From assembly GCA_046297095.1 (NCBI GenBank), contig JBKCNS010000056.1:1-63750 (forward strand): a stretch of 63,750 nt of DNA. Direction: 5' to 3'. Numbering within the stretch: the first letter of the stretch is position 1; every line of letters begins with the position of its first letter. This document shows, one piece after another, positions 28,476 to 36,869 of the stretch. The notes beneath the pieces were generated by a model that searched no databases, was not told the DNA's origin, and was given only the letters and a program-made list of their open reading frames with translations. The DNA is from JBBATK01 sp046297095 (GTDB taxonomy: Bacteria; Bacteroidota; Ignavibacteria; Kapaibacteriales; NICIL-2). The position numbers and the translations under genes are program-made.

Positions 28476-28510
28476 AAAAAAATACGGGAGTCGTTGTGCG
28501 ACTCCCGTAT
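28476..28510 (-). terminator. Rho-independent terminator for pstS
   Basis: Arms 28482-28493 and 28499-28510 (ATACGGGAGTCG and complement) with a five-base loop. On the minus strand it is followed by a U tract (28482-28476). It lies between the convergent yifB and pstS genes. Confidence 0.88.
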
Positions 28511-28571
28511 CATTAAACCGTTGCAACATTCACGCGTGCGTATTATGAACAATGATTATGCTGCGCCTGTA

Positions 28572-29600
28572 CTAGTACTTGATCGTCTTGATTTTCGCGG
28601 CACACATATCCAGTACCTTCTTCGGTAGCGGAGCGTAGTACAAGTCCTTGCAGTACTGCTGACCGTCTTTGATGGCCCACGTCAAGAAGTCCACAAGAGC
28701 TTTGCCCTTGGCTTTGTCCTTTTGCTGCGAGTATACCAAGAGCCATGTCATTCCTGAGATAGGATAACCGCCGGCATCGGGATCGGTAATGGATGCACGT
28801 AAGTCTGCGGGGATATTCGTCAACGATCCATCGGCCGCTTCGGTCACCGACTCGATGGTGGGAACAACAAACTTGCCGGCTTTGTTTTGCACATGAGCGT
28901 ACTGAAGTTTGTTCTGCACGGCATAGGCAAGCTCCACGTATCCTATGGATCCGGGGGTGAGCTTTACTTGGCCGGATACACCTTCGTTACCCTTGGCACC
29001 AAGCGTTCCCTCGGGCCAGTTTACTGAAGTTCCTTTGCCACACTTAGTTTTCCAGTAACCGCTCACTTTGCACAAGTAATCCGTGAAGATAGCCGTGGTG
29101 CCGCTTCCGTCGCTACGATGAATAACAATGATAGGAAGATTCGGCAGCTTCACGCCAGGGTTCGACTCCGCTATACGAGGATCATTCCACTTTGTGATTA
29201 CTCTCAGAAAAATGTCGGGAATCACGGAGGGTTTCAACTTCAGCGAAGTAGCCACACCAGGAACGTTATACGTAAGAACCACAGCGCCCATAGTCATGGG
29301 AATATGGAGGATGTCGCTGCCCTGCTTTGCCTTTGCTTCTTCAAGCTGCTCGTTCTTCATGGGGCCGTCCGACGCGCCAAAATCTACGGTGCCTTCGGTG
29401 ATTTGCTTGATACCTCCGCCCGATCCTATGGATTGATAATTGAACTGAATTCCGGTCTTGTTTTTGTACACCTCAAACCACTTTGAATAGAGTACATACG
29501 GAAACGTTGCTCCTGCGCCATTGAGTTGAAGTTGAGCTGCAAGAGGAACGGCGCCAAGCACTGCACACGCATACAGGCTCAGCAAGAAAAGTTTTTTCAT
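28572..29600 (-). CDS. pstS: Phosphate ABC transporter substrate-binding protein
   Basis: 342 residues with signal peptide MKKLFLLSLYACAVLGAVPLAAQ. It has the PstS blocks LNGAGATFPYVLYSKWFEVY, IGSGGGIKQITEGTVDFGASDGPM (quoted as the start of that block), IHRSDGSGTTAIFTDYL and SIGYVELAYA. It captures inorganic phosphate in the periplasm for PstCAB. No pstC, pstA, pstB or phoU is near, so the gene stands alone. There is no lipobox, so it should be soluble in the periplasm. An exact -7 element lies 36 bases upstream. Confidence 0.95.
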   Translation of the reverse strand: MKKLFLLSLYACAVLGAVPLAAQLQLNGAGATFPYVLYSKWFEVYKNKTGIQFNYQSIGSGGGIKQITEGTVDFGASDGPMKNEQLEEAKAKQGSDILHIPMTMGAVVLTYNVPGVATSLKLKPSVIPDIFLRVITKWNDPRIAESNPGVKLPNLPIIVIHRSDGSGTTAIFTDYLCKVSGYWKTKCGKGTSVNWPEGTLGAKGNEGVSGQVKLTPGSIGYVELAYAVQNKLQYAHVQNKAGKFVVPTIESVTEAADGSLTNIPADLRASITDPDAGGYPISGMTWLLVYSQQKDKAKGKALVDFLTWAIKDGQQYCKDLYYAPLPKKVLDMCAAKIKTIKY

Positions 29601-29635
29601 GAGTACATGAAATAGTGAATAAAATCCCTTGGGTG

Positions 29636-29643
29636 CAAAACTA
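29636..29643 (-). promoter_or_regulatory. Bacteroidota-type -7 element for pstS
   Basis: The minus strand reads TAGTTTTG, an exact TAnnTTTG, 36 bases before the pstS start. No Pho-box-like direct repeats were seen near it. Confidence 0.45.
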
Positions 29644-29880
29644 CGGCTCGCCAAACGGTGGTGGCCACTGCCCAATGTTACGTTTTGGTAAAACGCGCTT
29701 TACACGCTAAAAATGCAGCCAATGTTTGGTATCATCCGAATCGCACACCTTTCTAAGTGCTATAGACCGTAGGCCGTAAATTCGCAGAGACTGCAGCTTG
29801 GGAATCTTCCGCCCGGTCTGTACCGCAAACAGCTCAGTTGGCAGTTGCAACTGTCGCACATACCATACCTACATTAAACT

Positions 29881-31635
29881 ATGCAACCTGTGTACATGCG
29901 TTCGTCGATCAAGAGCATTTTACCGGCGTGGGTGTATTGCCTGATACTTGTTGCAGCATGCGGGGTGCTGTATCTGCACACCACATCCTATGGTTACACC
30001 GATCTGGACGACAGCATCTTCATACGCGAGTTCGAGCAATACAACAAGCAAGACTCGTCGTATGTGCACAGTTTTCGCCGCGGCGTTTTTAGCGAAACAT
30101 CGGACACCTACTATCGCCCCTTACTGCTTGCCTCGTTTGTATTCGATAGGCATCGCGAAGGCAAATTGCAAAGCACACTTCACAGCGATTCAGCAACCAC
30201 CGACTCTATCAGCACCTATCACGTGAGTAATGTATTGATGCATGGCATTGCTGTGCTGCTCTTGTTCTTTCTCTTGCGGCTGATGCGCTGTAACAACTCC
30301 ATGGCATTTGTGATCGCCGTGATCTTTGCCGTTCATCCGGCGCTGGTGCAGGCAGTAGCATGGATTCCCGGGCGCAACGACTCACTGCTGGCGGTATGTA
30401 TTTTTTCGTTCATGCTCTCGGCCTTTGCTGCGGCAGAGAAACATCGCGTGCCGCTCTATGTAGTACAATTCCTTTGTTTGTTGGCTGCCTTTTTCACCAA
30501 AGAAACTGCCGTGATAGCAGCACCCATGGCTCTGTTTATTCTGCTGTACTTTCACGGGCTTCCGCTTCGCGACCGCCGCGTACTGATACTTGCCGGTACG
30601 TGGGTTCTTGCCACCGCAGTGTGGTTGGCAGTGCGCGCAAAAGCAACCGTACTCAATCAAGATATTCAAACACAAGCTCTGCTTGGCGGGTTTGTGGAAA
30701 GATTGCCGCTGATACTGCAGTACCTGGGGAAGATTCTTCTACCCTTCAACCTTGCAGTAGTGCCCTATCAAGATCAAACTACGATATGGTATGGTGTGGC
30801 ATCGGTGGCTTTGATTGCTGCAGTTGTAGGGTGGTCGCGTGTACAGCAATGGCGCCCCATGATCACCGGGGCAGTATGGTTTATCGTGTTCTTGCTGCCT
30901 GCGCTAATTGTTCCTAAATCGCTGAACAACGAAGCATACGAACACCGTTTGTATGTACCGATGATCGGTATTCTGTTTTTACTGGCGCAAACTGATTTAA
31001 CGCGGCGATTCAACGAACGCAAAGTGCTGGTGGCCGCAGTACCACTATGCGCGGCGCTGTTTGTGATGTCGTACCTTCGCACGGATTTGTTCTCCAATCG
31101 CATCGTGTTCTGGGAGAGTGCCGTAGCCACGTCTCCCAAATCGGCCTTCACTACGATGATGCTGGGATCGCGATATTTTCTGGACAAGACAAACCCACGA
31201 GTGCAGGAAGGCCGCAAGCTTATTGAGCAATCCTATAGCATCGACCCCAACATCAAGTATATCAATTACTACATGGCGATGCTGTTGTGGAATAGTGATA
31301 AGATTCAGGAGTCGGAGCCGTATTTGCAGAAAGAGCTAAAGTTTAATCCGCAGTGGGCGGAGCTGTATTTCCGCTTGGCGCGCTGTGCACTGGACCGCCG
31401 CGATTTAGCGAGCGCAAAGAACATGCTGGAGCGCCACTACGAGTTGAATCCTATGGATGATATGGGCAACAACAATCTGCTGTTGATGTGCTGCGACATA
31501 GGCCGATACGACGAAGCCAATGCCTACGCACAGCGCATGGCGGCCGGCGGCTTTGCCGTACCGCAGCCCATGCTCGATCGCATCGCGAGCGGCCTGAAAG
31601 TGCCGGCAGGCAATGCCGGAACGAACACGCGCTAA
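29881..31635 (+). CDS. Polytopic membrane protein with C-terminal TPR repeats (GT-C/TMTC-like)
   Basis: 584 residues with about ten hydrophobic segments over residues 10-400 and tetratricopeptide-like helices at about 440-570 (WAELYFRLARCALDRRDLASAKNMLERHYELNP). The first extracytoplasmic loop has YGYTDLDDSIFI with paired acidic residues, then YYRPLLLASFVFD, a layout like GT-C glycosyltransferases and TMTC-type O-mannosyltransferases. Whether it transfers sugars is inference. The start could be ATG 29881 or 29896; the second gives a cleaner first helix. It leads a three-gene run with a hydrolase and a lipoprotein. A perfect 12-bp palindrome lies upstream at 29842-29853. Confidence 0.7.
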   Translation: MQPVYMRSSIKSILPAWVYCLILVAACGVLYLHTTSYGYTDLDDSIFIREFEQYNKQDSSYVHSFRRGVFSETSDTYYRPLLLASFVFDRHREGKLQSTLHSDSATTDSISTYHVSNVLMHGIAVLLLFFLLRLMRCNNSMAFVIAVIFAVHPALVQAVAWIPGRNDSLLAVCIFSFMLSAFAAAEKHRVPLYVVQFLCLLAAFFTKETAVIAAPMALFILLYFHGLPLRDRRVLILAGTWVLATAVWLAVRAKATVLNQDIQTQALLGGFVERLPLILQYLGKILLPFNLAVVPYQDQTTIWYGVASVALIAAVVGWSRVQQWRPMITGAVWFIVFLLPALIVPKSLNNEAYEHRLYVPMIGILFLLAQTDLTRRFNERKVLVAAVPLCAALFVMSYLRTDLFSNRIVFWESAVATSPKSAFTTMMLGSRYFLDKTNPRVQEGRKLIEQSYSIDPNIKYINYYMAMLLWNSDKIQESEPYLQKELKFNPQWAELYFRLARCALDRRDLASAKNMLERHYELNPMDDMGNNNLLLMCCDIGRYDEANAYAQRMAAGGFAVPQPMLDRIASGLKVPAGNAGTNTR

Positions 31636-31680
31636 CCGCATGCGGAGTATTGACGAGCACTCAACCATTCACAACCACAC

Positions 31681-32628
31681 ATGGACACAGGCGTACAGTG
31701 CACCACACGCACGTTGTTTCACTCGGACTCGTCGCTTCCGATTACTATCGATGTGCGAACGGCGATTGATTCGAAACGGGATAGGGATAAGAATGGAGAG
31801 CAGGAGCAGGGCCAGCCACAGCAGCTCCCTATAGTAGTGTTTATTCATGGATTCAGAGTGCACAAAGACTGGGGTTTTATTCCACGCGTGTGCGCCGCGC
31901 TGGCGCGCGCTGGCGCACACGTGGTGTCGTACAATAGCCGCTACAACGGATATTCAGGTGAGCGCTCGGAGCATTTCAGCGAAGATGTGTTTGCTCTTAA
32001 TACCATTGAAAAGGAATTGGAAGATGCGCATGCTATACTATCGGCTGCCGAGAACCACACCTTGCTTCCATCAGGTTACTCAAGCAACGGCGAGATCATG
32101 ATGGTGGGGCATTCACGTGGTAGTGCAATTGCCTTACTCACAGCCGCAGGATCGCAGAGCATTTCGGCATGCGCACTATGGTCGCCCATTGCTCGATTGA
32201 ACCGCTACACGGAGCGACAAAAGCAATTATGGCGCGCTCGTGGATATGTTAGGGTTCCGGAGTCGGATCGCGGCCCCGCTTTTCGAATGAATGTAGAGTT
32301 TCTGGATGATCTTGAACAGCATCGTGATGCGTATTCCCTGACAAATGCAATGACGACGTATAGCGGAGCCTCCGCCATTATTGTGGGAACGCAGGACCTA
32401 GCCACGCCGCCGGCCGAAGCGCGGGAACTCTTTGCTGCTGCACCTCCCGGAAGATGCTTTCTTACCGAGATTCCGGCCACCGGTCATACCTTCGGCATGC
32501 CCGATTATGATGCGCCGCTGAGCCCCGCGTGCATGGAAGCAGTGCGCGTTACCACGGATGTATTCAATGCAGTGAGTTCACGCCCCGCTGTGCACATGAA
32601 TGGCAATTCCCTATCTTCGACCACATGA
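31681..32628 (+). CDS. Alpha/beta hydrolase
   Basis: 315 residues, no signal peptide. PIVVFIHGFRVHKDWGF gives the HG oxyanion-hole segment, MMVGHSRGSAIALL carries the nucleophile elbow with Ser near residue 146, and a late ATGHTFG supplies the likely catalytic His; the Asp is probably in IIVGTQDLATPP. The substrate is unknown (esterase, lipase or peptidase-like). It follows the membrane TPR protein by 45 bases, and its TGA overlaps the ATG of the lipoprotein gene, so translation of the two is probably coupled. Confidence 0.82.
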   Translation: MDTGVQCTTRTLFHSDSSLPITIDVRTAIDSKRDRDKNGEQEQGQPQQLPIVVFIHGFRVHKDWGFIPRVCAALARAGAHVVSYNSRYNGYSGERSEHFSEDVFALNTIEKELEDAHAILSAAENHTLLPSGYSSNGEIMMVGHSRGSAIALLTAAGSQSISACALWSPIARLNRYTERQKQLWRARGYVRVPESDRGPAFRMNVEFLDDLEQHRDAYSLTNAMTTYSGASAIIVGTQDLATPPAEARELFAAAPPGRCFLTEIPATGHTFGMPDYDAPLSPACMEAVRVTTDVFNAVSSRPAVHMNGNSLSSTT

Positions 32629-33041
32629 AATCACACACTGCTATACTGCGTTGTTTACTCGCGCTTAGTGTTATGATCTGCGCTTGCGGTACGGGATCGG
32701 ATATGATGCTGCGCCCACGCGTTGCCTCGCAAAACGTGGTGCGAGCATGGAAATCCCAACTGGACTCCGGCAATGTACCGCAAGCCATCGCCCTGATGGC
32801 GCATCCTTCGGGCCGGCGGTACGTGGCAGTGGAAGCATACGAACTTCGCGACGACATATCTCGCTGGCAGCGTGTGTTGCACGGTGCGGTGCTTAGTGAT
32901 ATGCTGGTGGAGATTGAGAGCGACAGTATTTGCCGTCTGCTGGTAGAGATGGACTACCACGATATGTACTTAGCGCAAACACGGCGCATTGATTCGCTGT
33001 GGTATCTCACTTCGTTTCGCTCCAGAGTGTTGAGCGACTAA
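32625..33041 (+). CDS. Small predicted lipoprotein, unknown function
   Basis: 138 residues. The N-terminus MKSHTAILRCLLALSVMICAC has a hydrophobic signal with a lipobox-like ICAC before GTGSD, so it is likely lipid-anchored. The body is mixed alpha/beta with no recognised motif and resembles small ligand-binding or NTF2-like proteins only by size. The ATG (32625) overlaps the stop of the hydrolase gene in an ATGA arrangement. It is last in the operon, followed by a hairpin. Confidence 0.6.
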   Translation: MKSHTAILRCLLALSVMICACGTGSDMMLRPRVASQNVVRAWKSQLDSGNVPQAIALMAHPSGRRYVAVEAYELRDDISRWQRVLHGAVLSDMLVEIESDSICRLLVEMDYHDMYLAQTRRIDSLWYLTSFRSRVLSD

Positions 33042-33051
33042 AGTTTGAACA

Positions 33052-33082
33052 ACAAAAAAACCGGAGTGATGTGCTCCGGTTT
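33052..33082. terminator. Probable bidirectional terminator
   Basis: AACCGGAG (33059-33066) pairs with CTCCGGTT, with a seven-base loop. A seven-base A run precedes it, which gives a good U tract on the minus strand and a short one on the plus strand. It separates the lipoprotein operon from the DUF2795 gene. Confidence 0.75.
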
Positions 33083-33124
33083 CTGTTGAATAGTCTTGCA
33101 GTCGTGTACTGAATGCAGCCTTTT

Positions 33125-33201
33125 GTAGTCTCTTCGGGTAGTCTCTTCGGAAGACTTTTCGGGTAGTTCCTTCACTCAATCCCTTCAGGCAGTTCCCTCA
33201 G
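33125..33201. repeat. Degenerate 13-bp tandem repeat, six copies
   Basis: Two perfect copies of GTAGTCTCTTCGG (33125-33137, 33138-33150) are followed by four diverged copies of 12-13 bases (to 33201), each keeping a CTTC/TTC core. The repeat lies just downstream of the DUF2795 gene (minus strand) and before the shared terminator. Confidence 0.75.
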
Positions 33202-33232
33202 CTCGATTCTCAACGCCGATCCTTCGCACACA

Positions 33233-33472
33233 CTAGTACATATTGTCGTCGTCGTCGTCTTCGTTGTAGAACAACGAATCCGTTTCGTTCTCATACTCGG
33301 GCCACAGATCCTCGATGTTTTCGTACTGCTCCTCCGTGTCGTCGAGTTCGCCCAGATTATCCAATACCTGCTGAGGAGCTCCGGTTCTGTTTGCATAGTC
33401 TAGCAACTCTTCTTTTGTTGCCGGCCACGGCGCATCCTCTAAAAACTGCGCCAGTTCAGGTGTCCAAAACAT
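33233..33472 (-). CDS. DUF2795-type small acidic protein
   Basis: 79 residues. It begins MFWTPELAQFLEDAPWPATKEELLDYANRTGAPQQVLDNL, read here in short blocks: a W-x-x-E-L start, a WPATKEELLDYA block and a VLDNLGELDDTEEQYENIEDLWPEY end. This fits the small DUF2795 family, common in Bacteroidota. The C-terminus is extremely acidic, with a run of Asp. Function is unknown. Stand-alone gene. Confidence 0.75.
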   Translation of the reverse strand: MFWTPELAQFLEDAPWPATKEELLDYANRTGAPQQVLDNLGELDDTEEQYENIEDLWPEYENETDSLFYNEDDDDDNMY

Positions 33473-33858
33473 AGGTACTCCGTAATTACATTGGTGATTT
33501 TGCTTGCGATTCTACGCTTTCCCTCAAATCTGCTCCCCAAAATCCGCATGAATACTACGTTTGGGGCGCCTTCACATCTAAGTGCGCGCGAAAATAATCA
33601 GCCCTGTTGCAAACAAAAAAAGAACTTTTTGCGCGCGCCCAAAAAAACTCTCGACAACATCACAACTCGTAGTTGTTTGTCCGGATGTATTGGCACATAC
33701 TACCGTGATAGTTGGCCGCCGGCCGCGCATGTGTGTGGCATTCACGCGCGGCAAGCACGGCTTGCTGTGTATTTTTGTGACTGAAGCGCAGTGTGGCCTA
33801 CTATCAAGGCAGGTACTTAGCTTCGTCATCATCGTTCACAACCCTTACTCACGTTTCC
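33473..33858. other. Divergent gap upstream of ettA
   Basis: About 386 bases with no convincing gene. It contains a GC-rich inverted element (GCGCGCG near 33583-33590 against GCGCGCGC near 33630-33638, both beside A/T runs) and the ettA -7 element. Short open frames here have no protein-like features. Confidence 0.5.
33770..33777 (+). promoter_or_regulatory. Bacteroidota-type -7 element TATTTTTG for ettA
   Basis: Exact TAnnTTTG, 81 bases before the ettA start. Confidence 0.4.
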
Positions 33859-35529
33859 ATGGCAGACAATAAGATCATCTTTTCGATGGTTGGTGTGGGC
33901 AAAGTACACAAGCCCAACAAGCAAGTTCTCAAGGACATCTATCTATCGTTTTATTACGGCGCAAAAATTGGCGTGCTGGGTTTAAACGGTGCCGGTAAGT
34001 CCACTCTTTTGCGCATCATCGCCGGCATCGACGACGATTACATCGGCAAGATCACAAAGAACGATGGTATTACCTTTGGCTACCTTCCGCAGGAGCCGGA
34101 GCTTGATGCCACCAAGACGGTAAAGCAAGTGGTGGAAGAAGGCGTGCAGGATACTGTGAACCTTATCAAAGAATACGAAGCTGTGTCTGCGGCTTTTGCC
34201 GAACCCGATGCAGACTTCGACGCACTCATGGATAAGCAGGCCAAGCTTCAGGATCGTATTGACGCGCTCGGCGCATGGGATCTGGACTCCAAGCTGGAGA
34301 TGGCAATGGATGCGCTTCGCTGTCCGCCCGGTGACGAACCCGTGGAGCACCTTTCCGGTGGTGAGAAGCGCCGCGTTGCTTTGGTACGCTTGCTGCTTCA
34401 ACAGCCCGATGTACTCTTGCTCGACGAGCCCACCAACCACCTGGACGCTGAGTCTATAGCGTGGCTGGAACAGCACTTAGCAAAGTATCCCGGAACGGTG
34501 ATCGCCGTAACGCACGACCGTTATTTCCTTGACAACGTGGCAGGATGGATTCTGGAGCTGGATCGCGGCGAAGGAATTCCCTTTGAAGGCAATTACTCCA
34601 CATGGCTGGATCTGAAATCCAAACGTCTTGCTCAAGAAGAGAAAACCGAAAGTGCTCGTCAGAAAGTGCTCAAGCGCGAGCTGGAGTGGGTGCGCATGAA
34701 TCCTAAGGGACGTCACGCAAAAAGTAAAGCCCGTATCACCAGCTACGAGCGCATGCTGGAAGAGCAGCAAACCAAGCGCAACGAGGAAATCGAGATTACT
34801 ATTCCTCCGGGACCGCGCCTTGGCGATATCGTTATCGAAGCCAATGATATCAGCAAAGCATTCGGAGATAAACTGCTCTACGAACACGTGAACTTCTCTC
34901 TTCCTCCCGGCGGAATCATCGGCGTGATTGGTCCCAACGGTGCGGGTAAGACCACGATGTTCAAGATGATTACCGGAGACATGCAGCCGGACAACGGCTC
35001 GTTCAAGGTAGGCGACACCGTGAAGCTTGGATACATCGATCAGAACAGACCGCTGGATCCCACCAAATCGGTGTGGGAAGAAATAAGCGGCGGTATGGAT
35101 TTGATAATGGTAGGCAATCGCGAAATGAACTCGCGCGCTTACGTTGGCAGTTTCAACTTCAGCGGCAGCGATCAACAAAAGAAAGTTACCATGCTCAGCG
35201 GCGGTGAGCGTAATCGTGTTCACCTTGCTAAAATGCTTCGCGAAGGCGCGAACGTGCTTCTACTGGACGAGCCTACCAACGATTTGGATGTAAACACCCT
35301 GCGCGCGCTGGAAGAAGCGCTGGAGAATTTTGCCGGATGCGCTGTGGTCATCAGCCACGACAGATGGTTCCTGGACCGCATCGCTACTCACATTCTGGCG
35401 TTCGAAGGCGATTCACAAGTACGCTTCTTCGACGGCAATTACACCGAGTACGAGGAAGACTATCACAAGCGCATGGGCACCAGTGCCGATCGCCCGCATC
35501 GTATCACCTATCGCAAACTCACGCGTTAA
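33859..35529 (+). CDS. ettA: Energy-dependent translational throttle protein EttA (ABC-F ATPase)
   Basis: 556 residues with two ABC nucleotide-binding domains and no membrane segment. It has P-loops GLNGAGKST (about residue 40) and GPNGAGKTT (about 360), and signatures LSGGEKRRVAL and LSGGERNRVHLA, each followed by LLDEPTNHLDAES or LLDEPTNDLDVNT. The linker between them (about 240-320) is charged and matches the PtIM arm of EttA. EttA binds the ribosomal E site and gates the first peptide bond according to ATP/ADP. The start MADNKIIFSMVGVGK is canonical. Confidence 0.95.
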   Translation: MADNKIIFSMVGVGKVHKPNKQVLKDIYLSFYYGAKIGVLGLNGAGKSTLLRIIAGIDDDYIGKITKNDGITFGYLPQEPELDATKTVKQVVEEGVQDTVNLIKEYEAVSAAFAEPDADFDALMDKQAKLQDRIDALGAWDLDSKLEMAMDALRCPPGDEPVEHLSGGEKRRVALVRLLLQQPDVLLLDEPTNHLDAESIAWLEQHLAKYPGTVIAVTHDRYFLDNVAGWILELDRGEGIPFEGNYSTWLDLKSKRLAQEEKTESARQKVLKRELEWVRMNPKGRHAKSKARITSYERMLEEQQTKRNEEIEITIPPGPRLGDIVIEANDISKAFGDKLLYEHVNFSLPPGGIIGVIGPNGAGKTTMFKMITGDMQPDNGSFKVGDTVKLGYIDQNRPLDPTKSVWEEISGGMDLIMVGNREMNSRAYVGSFNFSGSDQQKKVTMLSGGERNRVHLAKMLREGANVLLLDEPTNDLDVNTLRALEEALENFAGCAVVISHDRWFLDRIATHILAFEGDSQVRFFDGNYTEYEEDYHKRMGTSADRPHRITYRKLTR

Positions 35530-35567
35530 GGTCAGGAAGAAAAGGAATACCACATAGACCACACTCT

Positions 35568-35619
35568 CGCGGCGAACAGTATCGTGCAACTCACGATCGA
35601 TGTTCGCCGCGTTGTTTTT
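35568..35619 (+). terminator. Rho-independent terminator of ettA
   Basis: The outer stem CGCGGCGAACA (35568-35578) pairs with 35601-35611, with an inner stem ATCGTG/CACGAT. A T-rich tail follows to 35619. Confidence 0.88.
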
Positions 35620-36355
35620 GTATCAGCATTGCATACTTCAAAAACACGTGCAGCCACGCGCTAAGGCCGGCAAGCACACCGGGAAATCCATCGAGCAGTG
35701 CACCTCGCATCACACTCATTTTTAACCAGGCCACAGCTGGATTAACAATGAGATTCAACACTCCCGCGCGGCGTCCACGCGCATAGTAATCGTCGGCTCC
35801 CAGCCTAGCGTAATACACTGTCTTCTCGAAATGATGCGCGATGGAGCTAAAGGAGTAATGATCCAGCCAGCCACGGAGTAACAAGGCCTGCTGCGCACTG
35901 CACTGCATCTTGTCGTGGCCATTGTGATTCACAAAGCGGGGCTGCAACGAACGATGCACCAAGCGTAAATGCACATCCGGTTGCCACGCATAACGAAGCT
36001 TCTTTCCCAGATACACCGTGCGGCGCTGCACCCGCGCTGCACCGGCATTCGTTGTACTGATAAATTCCTGAACAGACGCAAGCAACTGACGGTCGGGAAC
36101 TTCATCGGCATCTACACTCCAAATCCATTCCTCAGTGCATAAATCTATCGCTCTATTCTTCTGCTCTATACTTCCTCGCCACGGCTCTTCAACAACCATC
36201 ACGCCGTAATCACGGCACACCTTTACCGTTGCGTCGGTACTTGCACTATCTGCCACCACCACCACCTGCTTTGCAAGCGCGCATACCACCGGCAAGAGTC
36301 TTTGCAGACTCTGCTCCTCGTTCTTGGCTATGATGGCTATTGATAATGGCAGCAT
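35591..36355 (-). CDS. Family 2 glycosyltransferase (WaaE/KdtX-like)
   Basis: 254 residues. It starts LSIAIIAKNEEQSLQRLL, typical of GT2 enzymes, then VVVVADSASTDAT and WIWSVDADEVPD with the DxD metal motif near residue 82. The rest (YAWQPDVHLRLVHRS, then a MLL/DHYSF block) matches the WaaE/KdtX-like lipooligosaccharide core glucosyltransferases. It probably adds a sugar to an outer-membrane glycolipid. The 3' end overlaps the ettA terminator region. A hairpin lies just upstream at 36371-36407. Confidence 0.88.
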   Translation of the reverse strand: MLPLSIAIIAKNEEQSLQRLLPVVCALAKQVVVVADSASTDATVKVCRDYGVMVVEEPWRGSIEQKNRAIDLCTEEWIWSVDADEVPDRQLLASVQEFISTTNAGAARVQRRTVYLGKKLRYAWQPDVHLRLVHRSLQPRFVNHNGHDKMQCSAQQALLLRGWLDHYSFSSIAHHFEKTVYYARLGADDYYARGRRAGVLNLIVNPAVAWLKMSVMRGALLDGFPGVLAGLSAWLHVFLKYAMLIQKQRGEHRS

Positions 36356-36370
36356 GTTCTCTTTGTGATT

Positions 36371-36407
36371 GGTGCTTTGCTACTCTTCAAGAGTAGTGTG
36401 TAGCACC
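36371..36407. other. Long hairpin between glycosyltransferase and cytochrome genes
   Basis: CTACTCTT-C-AAGAGTAG forms a perfect inner stem near 36379-36395, and GGTGCT/AGCACC forms an outer one (36371-36376 with 36402-36407). Neither strand has a T tract, so this may be a leader structure or a weak terminator of the cytochrome gene. Confidence 0.55.
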
Positions 36408-36418
36408 TCTTCAGAATA

Positions 36419-36808
36419 TCATTTCCCTTCGCTTCGAGCGGCAAACACAAAGCCGGCAATGGAATCTTGAGTCATAGCGTCGATCTTGGCTTTACGAGCC
36501 ATAGCAGGCATGATACGTTTCCACTTTTCCTCGGAGTATTGCGATGCTACAGGCAGGTCATGACAACGCTGGCAATGCATGGCATACAATTCACCGCATC
36601 GTATCAATGCAGGCGACGCGCTGCTAAGAGCCGGAGCCGACATCATGGTTTTTTCCTTGGTCGAGGCCGATGAACTTGCGCATCCATTCATCAGCAATAA
36701 GCAGAGAAGTGCAGAGCCAAGAAGAATGGTGGCAGTCACTGCCGATCTATGCACTACCGCTGTACCTATCACGGATGCTCGCCCATTGTTTTGTATAAGT
36801 CCGGTCAT
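36419..36808 (-). CDS. Mono-heme c-type cytochrome-like lipoprotein
   Basis: 129 residues. A hydrophobic segment ends in LLLMNGCASSS, a clear lipobox with Cys as the lipid site, and a later CGELYAMHCQRCHDLP contains the heme-binding CxxCH. A distal methionine (IMPAMARKAK) is a plausible sixth ligand. The protein is probably an outer-membrane or periplasmic electron carrier. The start MTGLIQNNG is chosen because an earlier opening would run into recQ and carries no signal. An exact -7 element lies 36 bases upstream. Confidence 0.78.
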   Translation of the reverse strand: MTGLIQNNGRASVIGTAVVHRSAVTATILLGSALLCLLLMNGCASSSASTKEKTMMSAPALSSASPALIRCGELYAMHCQRCHDLPVASQYSEEKWKRIMPAMARKAKIDAMTQDSIAGFVFAARSEGK

Positions 36809-36843
36809 GAGAATAGGTGGTTGTGGTTGAAATACTACGGCGG

Positions 36844-36851
36844 CAAAAATA
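36844..36851 (-). promoter_or_regulatory. Bacteroidota-type -7 element for the cytochrome gene
   Basis: The minus strand reads TATTTTTG, an exact TAnnTTTG, 36 bases before the cytochrome start and just downstream of recQ. Confidence 0.4.
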
Positions 36852-36869
36852 CATCGCAGGCAAGGGGCG

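Noticed and set aside
29842..29853. 12-bp palindrome upstream of the GT-C-like gene as an operator
   Set aside because: A single short palindrome is expected by chance at this window size; nothing else supports it.
33491..33784. 97-residue open frame before ettA
   Set aside because: Low-complexity, no start signal, and lies in a promoter gap with palindromic GC elements.
34477..35223. 248-residue open frame antisense to ettA
   Set aside because: Lies opposite two ABC domains with clear motifs; no own features.
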